Positions 33,322-43,377 of a DNA stretch of 64,000 nucleotides are shown here, piece by piece; within the stretch, counting starts at the first letter, position 1, and each line of letters opens with the position of its first letter. Location of the stretch: contig CANMMR010000004.1 in assembly GCA_947499095.1 (NCBI GenBank), forward strand, positions 62,001-126,000. The letters are read 5' to 3'. The notes beneath the pieces were generated by a model. It was not told the DNA's origin and did not search any database. It saw only the letters and a list, made by a program, of their open reading frames with translations. The stretch is from an uncultured Erythrobacter sp. Its GTDB lineage: Bacteria > Pseudomonadota > Alphaproteobacteria > Sphingomonadales > Sphingomonadaceae. The position numbers and the translations under genes are program-made.

Positions 33322-33932
33322 GCGAGCTCGGCAACCTTCTGCCGCACCAGCGGCAGTTGGTCGTTCCCGAAATACATGTGCTCGCCGCCGACGAACAGCG
33401 TGGGCGAACCGAACGCGCCGCGCTCGATCGCTTTTTCCGTATTGGCGCGCAGGCGATCCTTTATCGGTTGACTGGTCGCTTGCTCGGCGAGTGCAGCCCC
33501 ATCGAAAGCGCAATCATTCGCAACCGCCACCAGCTCCGCCGGATCGTCGAGATTGCGCCCCTCGGTGAAATAGGCCTCGAACGCAGCATGGGCAAAACGC
33601 TCCAGCGCCTCTTGGTCGTCTTCGAGCGCGCAGCAGAATCGCATGGCGTGGACCGATTTCAGCGGATGATGCTCGGTTGGAAAGTTCATCCCGACACCGG
33701 CCAACTGCGCCCATTGCTTCAGCCATTCGAAGCTGCGGGCCAGCTTCGCCGCATTTTCCGGCTTGCGGCTCTCATAGACCGACGGGTTCACCGCATTGAA
33801 CACCCCACCCACCAGGAAGGGCCGCCAGCGAATAGAGTAGTCCAGTCCGTCCAGCGCCGGGCGGATATTCGCGAAGGCGAGCCGCGTCCACGGGCTCGAC
33901 AAATCGAAGAAGAACTCCACCGGAACGCTCAT
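33318..33932 (-). CDS. 2-hydroxychromene-2-carboxylate isomerase family protein
   Basis: The 204-residue DsbA-superfamily protein starts PVEFFFDLSSPWTRLAFANI, where the serine of SSPW replaces the CxxC of thiol oxidoreductases and marks the HCCA-isomerase/kappa-GST branch. It ends GAFGSPTLFVGGEHMYFGND, the glutathione-site loop. Its ATG overlaps the stop of the upstream GST gene (ATGA). Together they suggest glutathione-dependent isomerisation or conjugation of an unidentified, perhaps aromatic, compound. Confidence 0.83.
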   Translation of the reverse strand: MSVPVEFFFDLSSPWTRLAFANIRPALDGLDYSIRWRPFLVGGVFNAVNPSVYESRKPENAAKLARSFEWLKQWAQLAGVGMNFPTEHHPLKSVHAMRFCCALEDDQEALERFAHAAFEAYFTEGRNLDDPAELVAVANDCAFDGAALAEQATSQPIKDRLRANTEKAIERGAFGSPTLFVGGEHMYFGNDQLPLVRQKVAELA

Positions 33933-34627
33933 TGCACCCTCGCCTTGTCGGTGCCGAACAGGTTCTTGCGCTCTTCATCGCTCATCTCCCCGCGCCGCGC
34001 CATGTCGCTGCCGAGTGCGACGCCGCGCCGCAGCCCCTCGCGTTGCTTGAGCGCATCGTACCAGCGCTTCACATGGGCGAAGTCCTCCAGCGGGATATCC
34101 TGCGCCTTCCATGTTCGCACCCAAGGGAAGCAGGCCATGTCGGCGATGGTATAATCCGGGCCCGCGATGTGCTCGTTGTCGGCGAGCTGGCGGTCCATCA
34201 CTCCGTACACACGCAGCGCCTCGCGGTGGAACCGCTCGATGGCGTAAGGCAGCTTCTCCTCGGCATAGAGGTGGAAGTGGCCGTGCTGGCCCAGCGTCGG
34301 GCCAAGATGCCCCACCTGCCAGAACAACCATTGCCGCACACGCGACCGGCCGCGCACATCCTCGGGCAGGAAGCGGCCCGACTTTTGCGCGAGATACAAC
34401 AGCACCGCACCGGATTCGAAGATCGTCACCGGATCGCCGCCGTCCTCCGGCGCATGATCGGTTATCGCAGGGATCCGGCCATTGGGATTGATCGCGAGGT
34501 AGTCTTCCGTGTGCTGGTCGCCCGCAGCAAGGTTCATCCAGCGTGGCACGTAGTCCAGCCCGCATTCCTCGAGCATGATGGCGACCTTCCACCCGTTCGG
34601 CGCTGGCGCTGTGAAAAATTCGATCAT
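33929..34627 (-). CDS. Glutathione S-transferase family protein (YfcG/Ure2p-like)
   Basis: The 232-residue protein has a thioredoxin-like N-domain (IEFFTAPAPNGWKVAIMLEECGL, then NPNGRIPAITDH and FESGAVLLYLA) and an all-helical C-domain (GPDYTIADMACFPWV). The TxxN...ESGA pattern and the NPNGRIP loop are those of the Nu-class YfcG-type GSTs, which have disulfide-bond reductase activity. It is coupled to the downstream isomerase gene. The ATG at 34627 is the only one consistent with the fold. Confidence 0.85.
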   Translation of the reverse strand: MIEFFTAPAPNGWKVAIMLEECGLDYVPRWMNLAAGDQHTEDYLAINPNGRIPAITDHAPEDGGDPVTIFESGAVLLYLAQKSGRFLPEDVRGRSRVRQWLFWQVGHLGPTLGQHGHFHLYAEEKLPYAIERFHREALRVYGVMDRQLADNEHIAGPDYTIADMACFPWVRTWKAQDIPLEDFAHVKRWYDALKQREGLRRGVALGSDMARRGEMSDEERKNLFGTDKARVQ

Positions 34628-34772
34628 CGGCGGCCTCTCTCCTCTCGCCCGCATTGTCGGCAAGGGTTGGAGAGGACGCAAGCGGAATTCCAAATCGTCG
34701 CTCTGGCATCCAGTTCGGGGATATATCGGGCGCGGCGGGCGTAGGGTCAGCACCCCCAACGAAGGAATTGCG

Positions 34773-35546
34773 ATGCCCGAGACGATGACCCGACTTGCCG
34801 ATGGCTTTTGGCGCATAACCGGCGAGGTGCGGGTCGGCGGCCTGCTCGACATCGGCACGCAGTGCTCGCTGGTGCGGCGGGACAACGGCCGCTTCGTGTT
34901 CCTCGACAGCTACACCCTGCCCGCCCCGGTCCGCCAGCAGGTCGACGCGCTGACCGACGAAGGTCGCAAGCTCGATGCGATCATCAACCTGCATCCCTAC
35001 CACACGCTCCATTGCGAGTGGATGCATCGCACTTATCCGGAGGCGACGCTTTACGGCACCGCGCGCCATCACGAGAAACTGCCCGACCTGCCCTGGCACG
35101 CCACGCGCTGCGAAGAACCGGCGCTGGCCGAGAAGTTCGGCGATACCTTTGCCTTCTCCCAGCCGAAGGGCATGCCGCTGGTCTGCGATGACGAGTCGGT
35201 GCACTTCTCTTCGATCCTCGCCCTGCACCGCGCTAGCGGGACGATCCATGTGGACGATACGCTGGTTTTCCTGGACAAGGGCTTCCCGCTGTCGGCCCTG
35301 CCGATGACCGGACGACTAAGCTTCCATCCGACGCTGGACAAGGCGCTTACCCCTGAAGCGGGCGCTGCCGACGAATTCAGGGACTGGGCCATCGAACTGG
35401 GCATCGACTGGGCCGACGCGCGCCGCGTGGCCGCCGCGCACAATGCCGTGCGCGAGCTAGGCGAAGAGGAATTTCCGACACTGATCGGCAAGGCGCTCGG
35501 CCGCGTGAAACCCGTGCTAGACCGCCACCGGGCCGAGCACGGCTAA
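34773..35546 (+). CDS. Metallo-beta-lactamase-fold-like protein with degenerate metal site
   Basis: The 257-residue product starts behind AAGGA. The pattern VGGLLDIGTQCSLVRRDNGRFVFLDSYTL followed by a strand and INLHPYHTLHCEW resembles the start of MBL-fold hydrolases. However, the canonical HxHxDH is replaced by HPYHTLH: two of three His remain and the Asp is lost. A later VHVDDTLVFL-like segment (IHVDDTLVFLDKG) fits the fold's second metal strand. It may be an inactive or altered-metal family member. The assignment is by pattern only. Confidence 0.6.
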   Translation: MPETMTRLADGFWRITGEVRVGGLLDIGTQCSLVRRDNGRFVFLDSYTLPAPVRQQVDALTDEGRKLDAIINLHPYHTLHCEWMHRTYPEATLYGTARHHEKLPDLPWHATRCEEPALAEKFGDTFAFSQPKGMPLVCDDESVHFSSILALHRASGTIHVDDTLVFLDKGFPLSALPMTGRLSFHPTLDKALTPEAGAADEFRDWAIELGIDWADARRVAAAHNAVRELGEEEFPTLIGKALGRVKPVLDRHRAEHG

Positions 35547-35550
35547 GAGG

Positions 35551-36753
35551 TCAGCGAAGGCTCACCACATTGTCCGCCTCGGGCCGCACCCGGCTACCGT
35601 CGTAGAGGCTGGCCATCGGCTCGTCCTGCACGATGATGCGCTCGGCTGCGCCGAAGCCGTTGAAGTCGGTCTTCATTGCTGCGCCGTATGCGCCGAGCAT
35701 GCCGATCTCAATGTAATCGCCCGCCTGGATATCTTCCGGCAGGGCGAAGGGGCCGGGCATGTAATCGGCATCGTCGCAGGTCGGACCGTAAAAGGCGAAG
35801 TCCATCTCCGGCTTGATCAGATCATCTTCCAGCGCACGGACGGGGAATTTCCAGTCCACATGTGCGGCATCGAAGAGGGCGCCGTAAGCGCCGTCGTTGA
35901 TGTAGAGTTCTTCCCCCCTGCGCTTCTCGACCTTCACCACCAGCGATGAATATTCCGCGCTTAGTGCACGGCCGGGCTCGCACCACAGCTCCGCATTATA
36001 GGCGATCGGCAGGGCATAGAAGTGCTGGTGGATGATCTTGAAGTAATCTTCCAGTGGCGGCGGTTCCATGCCGGGATAGACGCTGGGAAAGCCGCCGCCG
36101 ACGTCGATCATATCGATCACGACCGAGGCTTCGGCGATGGCCGCGCGCACGCGGTCGATGGCCTGGACATAGGCGAATGGGCTCATCGCCTGGCTGCCGA
36201 CATGGAAGCACACGCCCAGCCAGTCGCAATGCTGGCGGGTCTGCTGCAGCAACGCGGGTGCTTCGGTGAGGTCGCAGCCGAACTTGGCGGCGAGGCTCAA
36301 CGCCGCATGCTCGCTCGAGACGCGCAGGCGGATGCAGAGACGCAGGTCGGTGGCCGCGTTGCCGTCTTCGTCACGGCAGGCGTCGACGATCTTCTCCAGT
36401 TCCTCGACACTATCGAGGCTGAAGGTCTTCACGCTGTGCTTGTGATAGGCCTCGCGGATCGCGCCGGGGGATTTGACCGGGTGCATGAAGCAGAGCGTCG
36501 CCTGCGGCAGCGTAGTACGCACGAGACGCACTTCCGCAATGGAGGCGACGTCGTAATGCGTCACGCCATTGTCCCACAGGATCTGCAGGAGCTCGGGCGA
36601 CGGATTCGCCTTCACCGCATAGAGCGACTTGCCCGGAAACTTCTCGACGAAGAAACGGGCAGCGCGCGCCGCGGCATGCGGGCGGTTGAGGATGACCGGC
36701 TCTTCAGGACGAAGAGCGCGGACTACAGCCTTGGCGTCGGGAAAATACTGCAA
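35551..36753 (-). CDS. Ornithine/lysine decarboxylase, type III PLP (alanine-racemase fold)
   Basis: The 400-residue enzyme has SLYAVKANPSPELLQ, whose lysine binds PLP (about residue 48), CFHVGSQ, DVGGGFPSVYPG (phosphate loop), WCEPGRAL, and the YGPTCDDADYM motif with the catalytic cysteine. It makes putrescine (or cadaverine), substrate for the polyamine operon at 38.5-42.3 kb. The family N-terminus begins near QYFPDA, so the TTG at 36753 behind AGGGGG is preferred. The frame is open to another TTG at 36798. Confidence 0.88.
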   Translation of the reverse strand: MQYFPDAKAVVRALRPEEPVILNRPHAAARAARFFVEKFPGKSLYAVKANPSPELLQILWDNGVTHYDVASIAEVRLVRTTLPQATLCFMHPVKSPGAIREAYHKHSVKTFSLDSVEELEKIVDACRDEDGNAATDLRLCIRLRVSSEHAALSLAAKFGCDLTEAPALLQQTRQHCDWLGVCFHVGSQAMSPFAYVQAIDRVRAAIAEASVVIDMIDVGGGFPSVYPGMEPPPLEDYFKIIHQHFYALPIAYNAELWCEPGRALSAEYSSLVVKVEKRRGEELYINDGAYGALFDAAHVDWKFPVRALEDDLIKPEMDFAFYGPTCDDADYMPGPFALPEDIQAGDYIEIGMLGAYGAAMKTDFNGFGAAERIIVQDEPMASLYDGSRVRPEADNVVSLR

Positions 36754-36896
36754 CTCAAGGGACCCCCTAAACGGTCCTAGCGGACCATGAAACGACAAGC
36801 TGCCTTGCGGTTAGGAAGGGTCCTTGGGGCAGCGGGAGCGCGGCGTATAGTTCGTGGGTCATGAAACGCAAGTGAATACACGGCGAAAATGTGCAA

Positions 36897-36919
36897 GCCC
36901 GCCGCGGGGTGCGGCGGGC
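36897..36919. terminator. GC-rich hairpin downstream of lemA
   Basis: GCCCGCCGC pairs with GCGGCGGGC around the 5-nt loop GGGGT, 33 bases beyond the lemA stop. On the reverse strand it is followed by TTGCACATTTT, a weak T tract, so it may terminate lemA. The rest of the gap 36754-36951 shows no gene. Confidence 0.45.
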
Positions 36920-36951
36920 GTATGTTGCGATGGGTCGTTCCTGAGAACGTG

Positions 36952-37527
36952 CTACTGGAAGCTGATCGACGGCACCTGGTCGACCGTGCCCTTCTCGCTG
37001 TCGTCGAGGCGGTGGAAATCCGCCTCCTTGAAGCCGAGCAGGCCGGCGAACAGTACCGCCGGGAAGCTTTCACGCGCGGTGTTGTAGCGCGACACGGCGG
37101 CATTCAGCGCGCGGCGGGCGGCGGCGAGCTTGTCTTCGACATGGGAGAGCTCGCGCTGCAATTCCTGGAAATTGGCGGATGCCTTGAGGTCGGGGTAGCT
37201 CTCGCTCAAGGCCAGCAGGCGGTCGAGCGCGACGCGCAGGCCCTGTTCGTCGCTGGAGGTGATGGGGCCATTGGCGGCCTGGTTGCGCGCGGAAATCACT
37301 GCGTCGAGCGTCTCGCGCTCGTGCCCGGCATAGCCCTTTACCGTCTCGACCAGATTGGGGATGAGATCGTGCCGCTGGCGCAGCTGCGCATCGATATCGG
37401 CGACGCCCTGCTTCACGTTCTGACGCTGGGCAACCAGCCTGTTGTAGATCACGATCAGCAGGATGACGAGGCCGGCCCCCAGGAACAGAGCGACGGACGT
37501 CCAGAATGCGCTGGCGACTTCGAACAC
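36952..37527 (-). CDS. lemA: LemA family protein
   Basis: The 191-residue protein has one N-terminal membrane span (about residues 10-30) with YNRLVAQRQNVKQGVADIDAQLRQRHDLIPNLVETVKGYAGHE directly after it, the LemA hallmark, and a long helical bundle ending ARESFPAVLFAGLLGF. Starts with GTG behind GGGGGG. Function is not established; LemA proteins act at the membrane. It is divergent from a DUF3137 gene, a frequent LemA neighbour, with 67 bases between. Confidence 0.92.
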   Translation of the reverse strand: MFEVASAFWTSVALFLGAGLVILLIVIYNRLVAQRQNVKQGVADIDAQLRQRHDLIPNLVETVKGYAGHERETLDAVISARNQAANGPITSSDEQGLRVALDRLLALSESYPDLKASANFQELQRELSHVEDKLAAARRALNAAVSRYNTARESFPAVLFAGLLGFKEADFHRLDDSEKGTVDQVPSISFQ

Positions 37528-37594
37528 GGTAAAACCCCCCTTTTACGTTTCGTCCCCTATGATAGACCGAAGGCGTTAACGGGGGAAGTAGGGC

Positions 37595-38551
37595 GTGATC
37601 GAGTATCCCGACGCGGATCGGCTGATGGCGGGCGAGCTCGGCGCGTGGCTGGAAGGCCAGGCGCAGGTCCGCGCCGATGCGGTGGCGCAATCGTGGGACC
37701 GGGTGTGGAAGGCAGGCATGGTACTCCTCCCGCTGGCCGCGTTTTTCTTCATCCTCGTACCGATCGAATTTACGCCGAAGCTGTGGCTGACGGGCTTTGC
37801 CTTCGCTGGCGCATGGGCGTGGTCGCAAATTCCCAAGCAGAAGGCCAAGAAGCAGGTCAAGACCGGCATCAACGAGGCGATCGCGGGCGCGCTGGGCCTC
37901 ACCTATTGCCACGATTGCGAGGCCACCGATGCCTTCGAGATCGCCCGCGAATACTGGCTGCTCCCCAAGCACCAGAAACGCGATTTCGAGGATTTGTGGC
38001 AAGGCGAGACCGCGGGTCACGACTTCACCCTGCATGAAGCGCACCTCCAGGAGCGGCGCGGATCGGGCAAGAACCGCCGCTGGGTCACGGTGTTTCGCGG
38101 CGCGATCGTGTCCGTGTCGTTCGAGCGCCCGTTCCACGGCACCACGCTGCTGGCGAAGGACGGGCAGTTCAAGAAGCTGTTCGGCGGGGCGAAGGACAGC
38201 GTGAAGCTGGACGGGCAGGTGCTGCAGCTCGCGGACATGGTCAGCCCCGAATTCGAGGACCGGTTCGACGTCTACACCACCGACCAGACCGAGGCGCGTT
38301 GGCTCATCCACCCCGAGTATATCGAGCGGCTGCTAAACCTCGAACGACTGTTTCAGGGCAAAGGCAGTGCGGTCGTGTTCACCGGCGGCAACATGGTGCT
38401 GGCCTTGGAGGGCGGCAATCTGTTCGAAAGCGGCTCGCTGAATCCGCAAGCCGATCGGGCGATGGTGGCGCAGACGATCCGGCAGTTCGCCGGGATCGCG
38501 GACCTCGCGCTGACGATGAACCGGATCCGGCCGGCAGAGCGGTACGGCTGA
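37595..38551 (+). CDS. DUF3137 domain membrane protein
   Basis: The 318-residue product begins with GTG. Two hydrophobic spans (about 40-57 and 60-76) are followed by a soluble domain of about 230 residues with FRGAIVSVSFERPFHGTTLL and a DRFDVYTTDQTEARWLIHPEY segment, the pattern of DUF3137 proteins. These often accompany lemA. The joint role is unknown. Its stop abuts the 3' end of nspC (adjacent, not overlapping). Confidence 0.82.
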   Translation: MIEYPDADRLMAGELGAWLEGQAQVRADAVAQSWDRVWKAGMVLLPLAAFFFILVPIEFTPKLWLTGFAFAGAWAWSQIPKQKAKKQVKTGINEAIAGALGLTYCHDCEATDAFEIAREYWLLPKHQKRDFEDLWQGETAGHDFTLHEAHLQERRGSGKNRRWVTVFRGAIVSVSFERPFHGTTLLAKDGQFKKLFGGAKDSVKLDGQVLQLADMVSPEFEDRFDVYTTDQTEARWLIHPEYIERLLNLERLFQGKGSAVVFTGGNMVLALEGGNLFESGSLNPQADRAMVAQTIRQFAGIADLALTMNRIRPAERYG

Positions 38552-39730
38552 TCAGCTCAGCCGGTCGCGGAAGCTCTCGTAACCGAACTCGCGGATCAGC
38601 TCGAGCTGGTCGGTCTCGCTGTCCCACAGCCAGATGCTCGGCAGCTGAACCCCGTTGAAAGTGTTGGTCTTGACCATCGAATAATGCGCTTGGTCGAGGA
38701 AGGCGAAACGCTTGCCCACCTCCGCGCCGCCGGGAATGCGGTAGTCTCCGATCACGTCGCCGGCGAGGCAGGACGGGCCGCCGATGCGCACTTCGGGCAC
38801 CTCACGGTCGGGCGCTTCGCCCAGCATGGCGGGGCGATAAGGCGCTTCGATCACGTCGGGCATGTGGCACGTCGCCGAAATGTCCGCGACCGCGACAGGC
38901 ACGCCGTTGAAGCCGGTGTCGAGGATGGTTCCGACAAGGATGCCAGCGTCGAGCGCCACCGCCTCGCCCGGCTCGAGGTAGATTTCCGAGCCGGTATCGT
39001 CCTTCGCATCGCGCAGGAATTCTACGAGCTCCTCGCGCTGGTAATCGGCGCGGGTGATGTGGTGACCGCCACCCATATTGATCCACTTCAGCTGCCCGAA
39101 CCACGGCTCGATCGCATCGAATACCTTGTCCCACGTAGCGTGGAGCGGTTCGAAATCCTGCTCGCAGAGGTTATGGAAGTGGATGCCCTCCACGCCGTCC
39201 ATGATCTCCGGCGTCAGCTGGTCGATGGGAAAGCCCAACCGGCTTCCGGGGCTGGAGGGATCGTAACGCGGAACCTCGCCCGTCGGGTGCATCGGATTGA
39301 TCCGCAGGCCCACATCGAAGTCCTGCCCTGCCGCGCGCGCAGCCTCGAGGATCAGCGCCGCACGCTCCATCTGGCCCGGCGAGTTGAAGATGACGTGATC
39401 GGACAGGCGGCAAACCTCTTCCAGCTCCTCCGGCTTGTAGGCCGCTGAATAGGTGGCGATCTCGCCGTCGTAAAATTCGCTCGCCAGCCGTGCTTCCCAG
39501 AGGCCCGAGGTGCACACTCCGTCGAGATATTCGCCAACGATGGGCGCGGTCGCCCACATGCTGAAGGCCTTCAATGCGGCGAGCACCTTGATGTCCGCCG
39601 CATCGCGGATCTCGGCCAGAATCTGGCAGTTGGCGCGCAGTTTCGCGGCATCGACCACGAAGGCGGGGCTGTCGACGCGGTTCAGGTCGAAATTGCGGAA
39701 GGCTCCGGGATCGCCGGCTTTCGTTTCCAT
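38552..39730 (-). CDS. nspC: Carboxy(nor)spermidine decarboxylase
   Basis: The 392-residue alanine-racemase-fold decarboxylase has SPAFVVDAAKLRANCQIL near the start, the PLP lysine in VLAALKAFSMWA (about residue 54), GIHFHNLCEQDFEPL, INMGGGHHI, YLEPGEAVALDAG and the late GPSCLAGD with the catalytic Cys. It decarboxylates carboxyspermidine or carboxynorspermidine to the polyamine. Its ATG overlaps the stop of the NHL lipoprotein by 1 base, at the end of a four-gene operon. Confidence 0.92.
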   Translation of the reverse strand: METKAGDPGAFRNFDLNRVDSPAFVVDAAKLRANCQILAEIRDAADIKVLAALKAFSMWATAPIVGEYLDGVCTSGLWEARLASEFYDGEIATYSAAYKPEELEEVCRLSDHVIFNSPGQMERAALILEAARAAGQDFDVGLRINPMHPTGEVPRYDPSSPGSRLGFPIDQLTPEIMDGVEGIHFHNLCEQDFEPLHATWDKVFDAIEPWFGQLKWINMGGGHHITRADYQREELVEFLRDAKDDTGSEIYLEPGEAVALDAGILVGTILDTGFNGVPVAVADISATCHMPDVIEAPYRPAMLGEAPDREVPEVRIGGPSCLAGDVIGDYRIPGGAEVGKRFAFLDQAHYSMVKTNTFNGVQLPSIWLWDSETDQLELIREFGYESFRDRLS

Positions 39731-40680
39731 TACTCGGGTTCCTGTTCGGGCGAGAGTTCGAAGCGGACCACTCGGTCGCCATAGACATCGGTAACATAGG
39801 CCATGCCGTCGCGGCCGATAGCAATATCGTGGCCGAGGCTGGCGTTGCGGCCGTCGAGCGCAACATCGAGCGAACGCTCGAGCTGACCCTCGGGCGTATA
39901 GACGCGCACGATCGCCCCGAAATTATCAGCCCGGTCCCTGCCCTCGACCGTGACGAGCCAGCCCCCGCCGAGCGCCGCCACGCCATAGGGCCGCCCTCCG
40001 GTCGGCGTGTCGCGACTGTCGAGCAGTTTTCCGGCGTGGTCGAACACCTGAATGCGCGCATTCTCGCGGTCAGCGACGTAGATGCGGTCCTCGTCAACCG
40101 CGATGCCGTGGGCGAGGCGGAAATTGCCGAACTCGCTGAGGAAGGCGCCGCTGCGATCGAACTCCGCCACCCGCGTGTTCACATAGCCATCGGCGACGAG
40201 CACGCGATTGCCGATGAAGGCGATGTCGGCTGGACGACCGAAATGGCTCTCGTCCTCCCCCGACACGCCACGTGTCCCGAGCACCATTCGCTGGTTGCCC
40301 TCGTGATCGAACTGGATGACCTGCTCGCGCGCGACATCGGTGATCCAGACGTTGTCCCCCGCATCGACCGAGAGGCCGTGCGGCATGACGAACTCACCCG
40401 CACCCCACTTACCGAGCAGCGCGCCGCTGGGCGAGAACATGAAGACCGTCGGTTCGGCGATGGGCTCGTCGGGAAACGGCTCCTCCCATTCGCGACCGGC
40501 CCGGTGCAGCACGAAGATATGCCCGTGGCTGTCCGCCTCGACCGCACTGACTTGGCCGAAGTCGGCGTCTTCAGGAAGTCGCGGCCAGCTCACGTCGATC
40601 GCGGCGCGCGGAACATCCTCCTCTACCGGGCTAGCGCAAGCTGCAAGAGCTGCACTGCCTAGCAAGATCAATCCACGCAC
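39730..40680 (-). CDS. NHL-repeat lipoprotein (beta-propeller)
   Basis: The 316-residue product starts at GTG with a lipobox signal peptide (GLILLGSAALAAC, lipidation at about Cys15). A six-bladed NHL-type propeller follows, with repeats such as HGLSVDAGDNVWITDVAREQVIQFDHEG, HGIAVDEDRIYVADRENARIQVFDHAG and GHDIAIGRDGMAYVTDVYGDRVVRF. The arrangement resembles peptidyl-alpha-hydroxyglycine lyase propellers, though catalytic equivalence is not shown. It overlaps the upstream Cys-rich lipoprotein by 13 bases and is embedded in the polyamine operon. Confidence 0.8.
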   Translation of the reverse strand: MRGLILLGSAALAACASPVEEDVPRAAIDVSWPRLPEDADFGQVSAVEADSHGHIFVLHRAGREWEEPFPDEPIAEPTVFMFSPSGALLGKWGAGEFVMPHGLSVDAGDNVWITDVAREQVIQFDHEGNQRMVLGTRGVSGEDESHFGRPADIAFIGNRVLVADGYVNTRVAEFDRSGAFLSEFGNFRLAHGIAVDEDRIYVADRENARIQVFDHAGKLLDSRDTPTGGRPYGVAALGGGWLVTVEGRDRADNFGAIVRVYTPEGQLERSLDVALDGRNASLGHDIAIGRDGMAYVTDVYGDRVVRFELSPEQEPE

Positions 40681-41092
40681 AGACCAGCCTCGATCGCCCC
40701 GTCTTCCACGATACCGAAGCAGCCGAAGGTCCGGTCGTCCCGCTCGCAAATCCCCTCGACCTTCGCGCCCGGCGGACTACCGACCTGTCCGTAGGCAAGG
40801 CATTTACCCTCACAGTCGTCGCCGTCCGTACAGACCTTGCCGGCGTCGGAGTATGCAGTGACGCAGGTTTCCGTCTGCATCATTCCGCGACGTTCGACGG
40901 TGCCGCCGTTTGCAAGACAGGTGGCTTTATCCTTTTCCGAGAGCAGCAAGCCTGGCGGCGTGGGCATGTTCTCGGGGGCGACCGTCATCTCGGGTTCGGA
41001 CGCAACGGTGGCGTCCTCCTCGCCTGCCGGTTCCGGCGTGGTGCACGCGGCCAGCACGAAAACCGCAAGGAGGCAACCGCCGCGCAAAGTCA

Positions 41093-41093
<1 letters not shown>
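40668..41093 (-). CDS. Cysteine-rich small lipoprotein
   Basis: The 141-residue product has a lipoprotein signal (GGCLLAVFVLAAC, lipidated Cys17), a Pro/Glu-rich linker (residues 20-50) and then a C-terminal domain with about eight cysteines, including CTDGDDCEGKCL and FGCFGIVEDG. Spacing suggests disulfides in the periplasm. The family is unrecognised. Its ATG overlaps the dehydrogenase stop (ATGA), so it is made with the polyamine enzyme upstream. Confidence 0.75.
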
Positions 41094-42304
<1,211 letters not shown>

Positions 42305-42368
42305 GGAAAACCTCTTGGCTGAATTCGATTCTTGCGCGCCCTGTAACGAAATGCGCTAAGCGCGCCAA

Positions 42369-43331
42369 ATGATCCGAGACGATATGCGCGCACCGACCGC
42401 CGAGGGCACGCTGGCCGCCCTGCATAGCCTGCAAGAAATCGGCCTGCCGATGACACCGCTGTTGCCGGTCGAGATCGGCGGAGTGCAGTGCCGCGTCAAG
42501 GCAGAGGTGCTGCAACCGGTCGGCGCGTTCAAGATCAGGGGCGCGTGGTGGCGGCTGGTCAATCTGAACGAGGAAGAGCGCGGGCGCGGCGTGGTGGCGG
42601 TCTCCTCCGGCAACCATGCGCAGGGCGTCGCATGGGCGGCGCGCAAGCTCGGTATTGCTGCGACCATCGTGATGCCGCGCAATGCGCCGCAGGTGAAGCT
42701 GGAGGCCACGCGCGCGCTGGGCGCGGAGATCGTGCTCTACGACCGCCCCGGCGAAGATCGCGACGAAGTGGCTGCAAAGCTGATCGAGGAGCGCGGATCG
42801 GTGCTCGTCCATGCTTTCGGCGATCCCTGGGTGATCGAGGGTCAGGGAAGCGCGGGGCATGAGGCTGCAGCGCAGTTGGGCAAAGTTCCCTCACGCTTCA
42901 TCGTGTGCTGCGGGGGCGGCGGGCTTGCTGCCGGTCTCGCCCTCGCCTGTCCGAAAGCGGCGATCCACGTGGTCGAGCCGGAGGGGTGGGACATGGTCGG
43001 CCGGTCCCTCAAGGCAGGCAAGATCGTGCGCGTCGGTGACGATCCGCCCGCCACCATCTGCGACGCGCTCCAGCCCGATGCGACGAAAGCGATCAATCTC
43101 GGCGTATTGCAGGGCCGCGCCGAACCGGGTGTCACCGTGACCGACGAGGAAGTGTGCGAGGCTCAGCGCTTCGCCTTCGCGAAACTGCGACTCGTGGTCG
43201 AACCCGGTGGCGCAGCAGCGCTGGCGGCGGCACTTGCAGGCAAGGTTCCGGTGGACGCCGATACGGTGATCATGCTGACGGGCGGGAACACCGATGCGGA
43301 AAGCTTTGCCCGGACGATCGCAAGGGTTTGA
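42369..43331 (+). CDS. Threonine/serine dehydratase-like PLP enzyme
   Basis: The 320-residue fold-type II enzyme has VGAFKIRGAWWRL with the Schiff-base lysine (about residue 55), SSGNHAQGVAWAARKLG (about 78-94) and the glycine loop CCGGGGLAAGLALA (about 179-192). Length fits catabolic threonine dehydratase or serine racemase and lacks the ACT-type regulatory domain of long IlvA. The exact activity is open: threonine, serine or hydroxyaspartate. It is divergent from the polyamine operon. Confidence 0.85.
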   Translation: MIRDDMRAPTAEGTLAALHSLQEIGLPMTPLLPVEIGGVQCRVKAEVLQPVGAFKIRGAWWRLVNLNEEERGRGVVAVSSGNHAQGVAWAARKLGIAATIVMPRNAPQVKLEATRALGAEIVLYDRPGEDRDEVAAKLIEERGSVLVHAFGDPWVIEGQGSAGHEAAAQLGKVPSRFIVCCGGGGLAAGLALACPKAAIHVVEPEGWDMVGRSLKAGKIVRVGDDPPATICDALQPDATKAINLGVLQGRAEPGVTVTDEEVCEAQRFAFAKLRLVVEPGGAAALAAALAGKVPVDADTVIMLTGGNTDAESFARTIARV

Positions 43332-43377
43332 CTTTGCGCCTCTCCCGCCGCAGTCCTGCGCGAAACAGGGAGAAACG

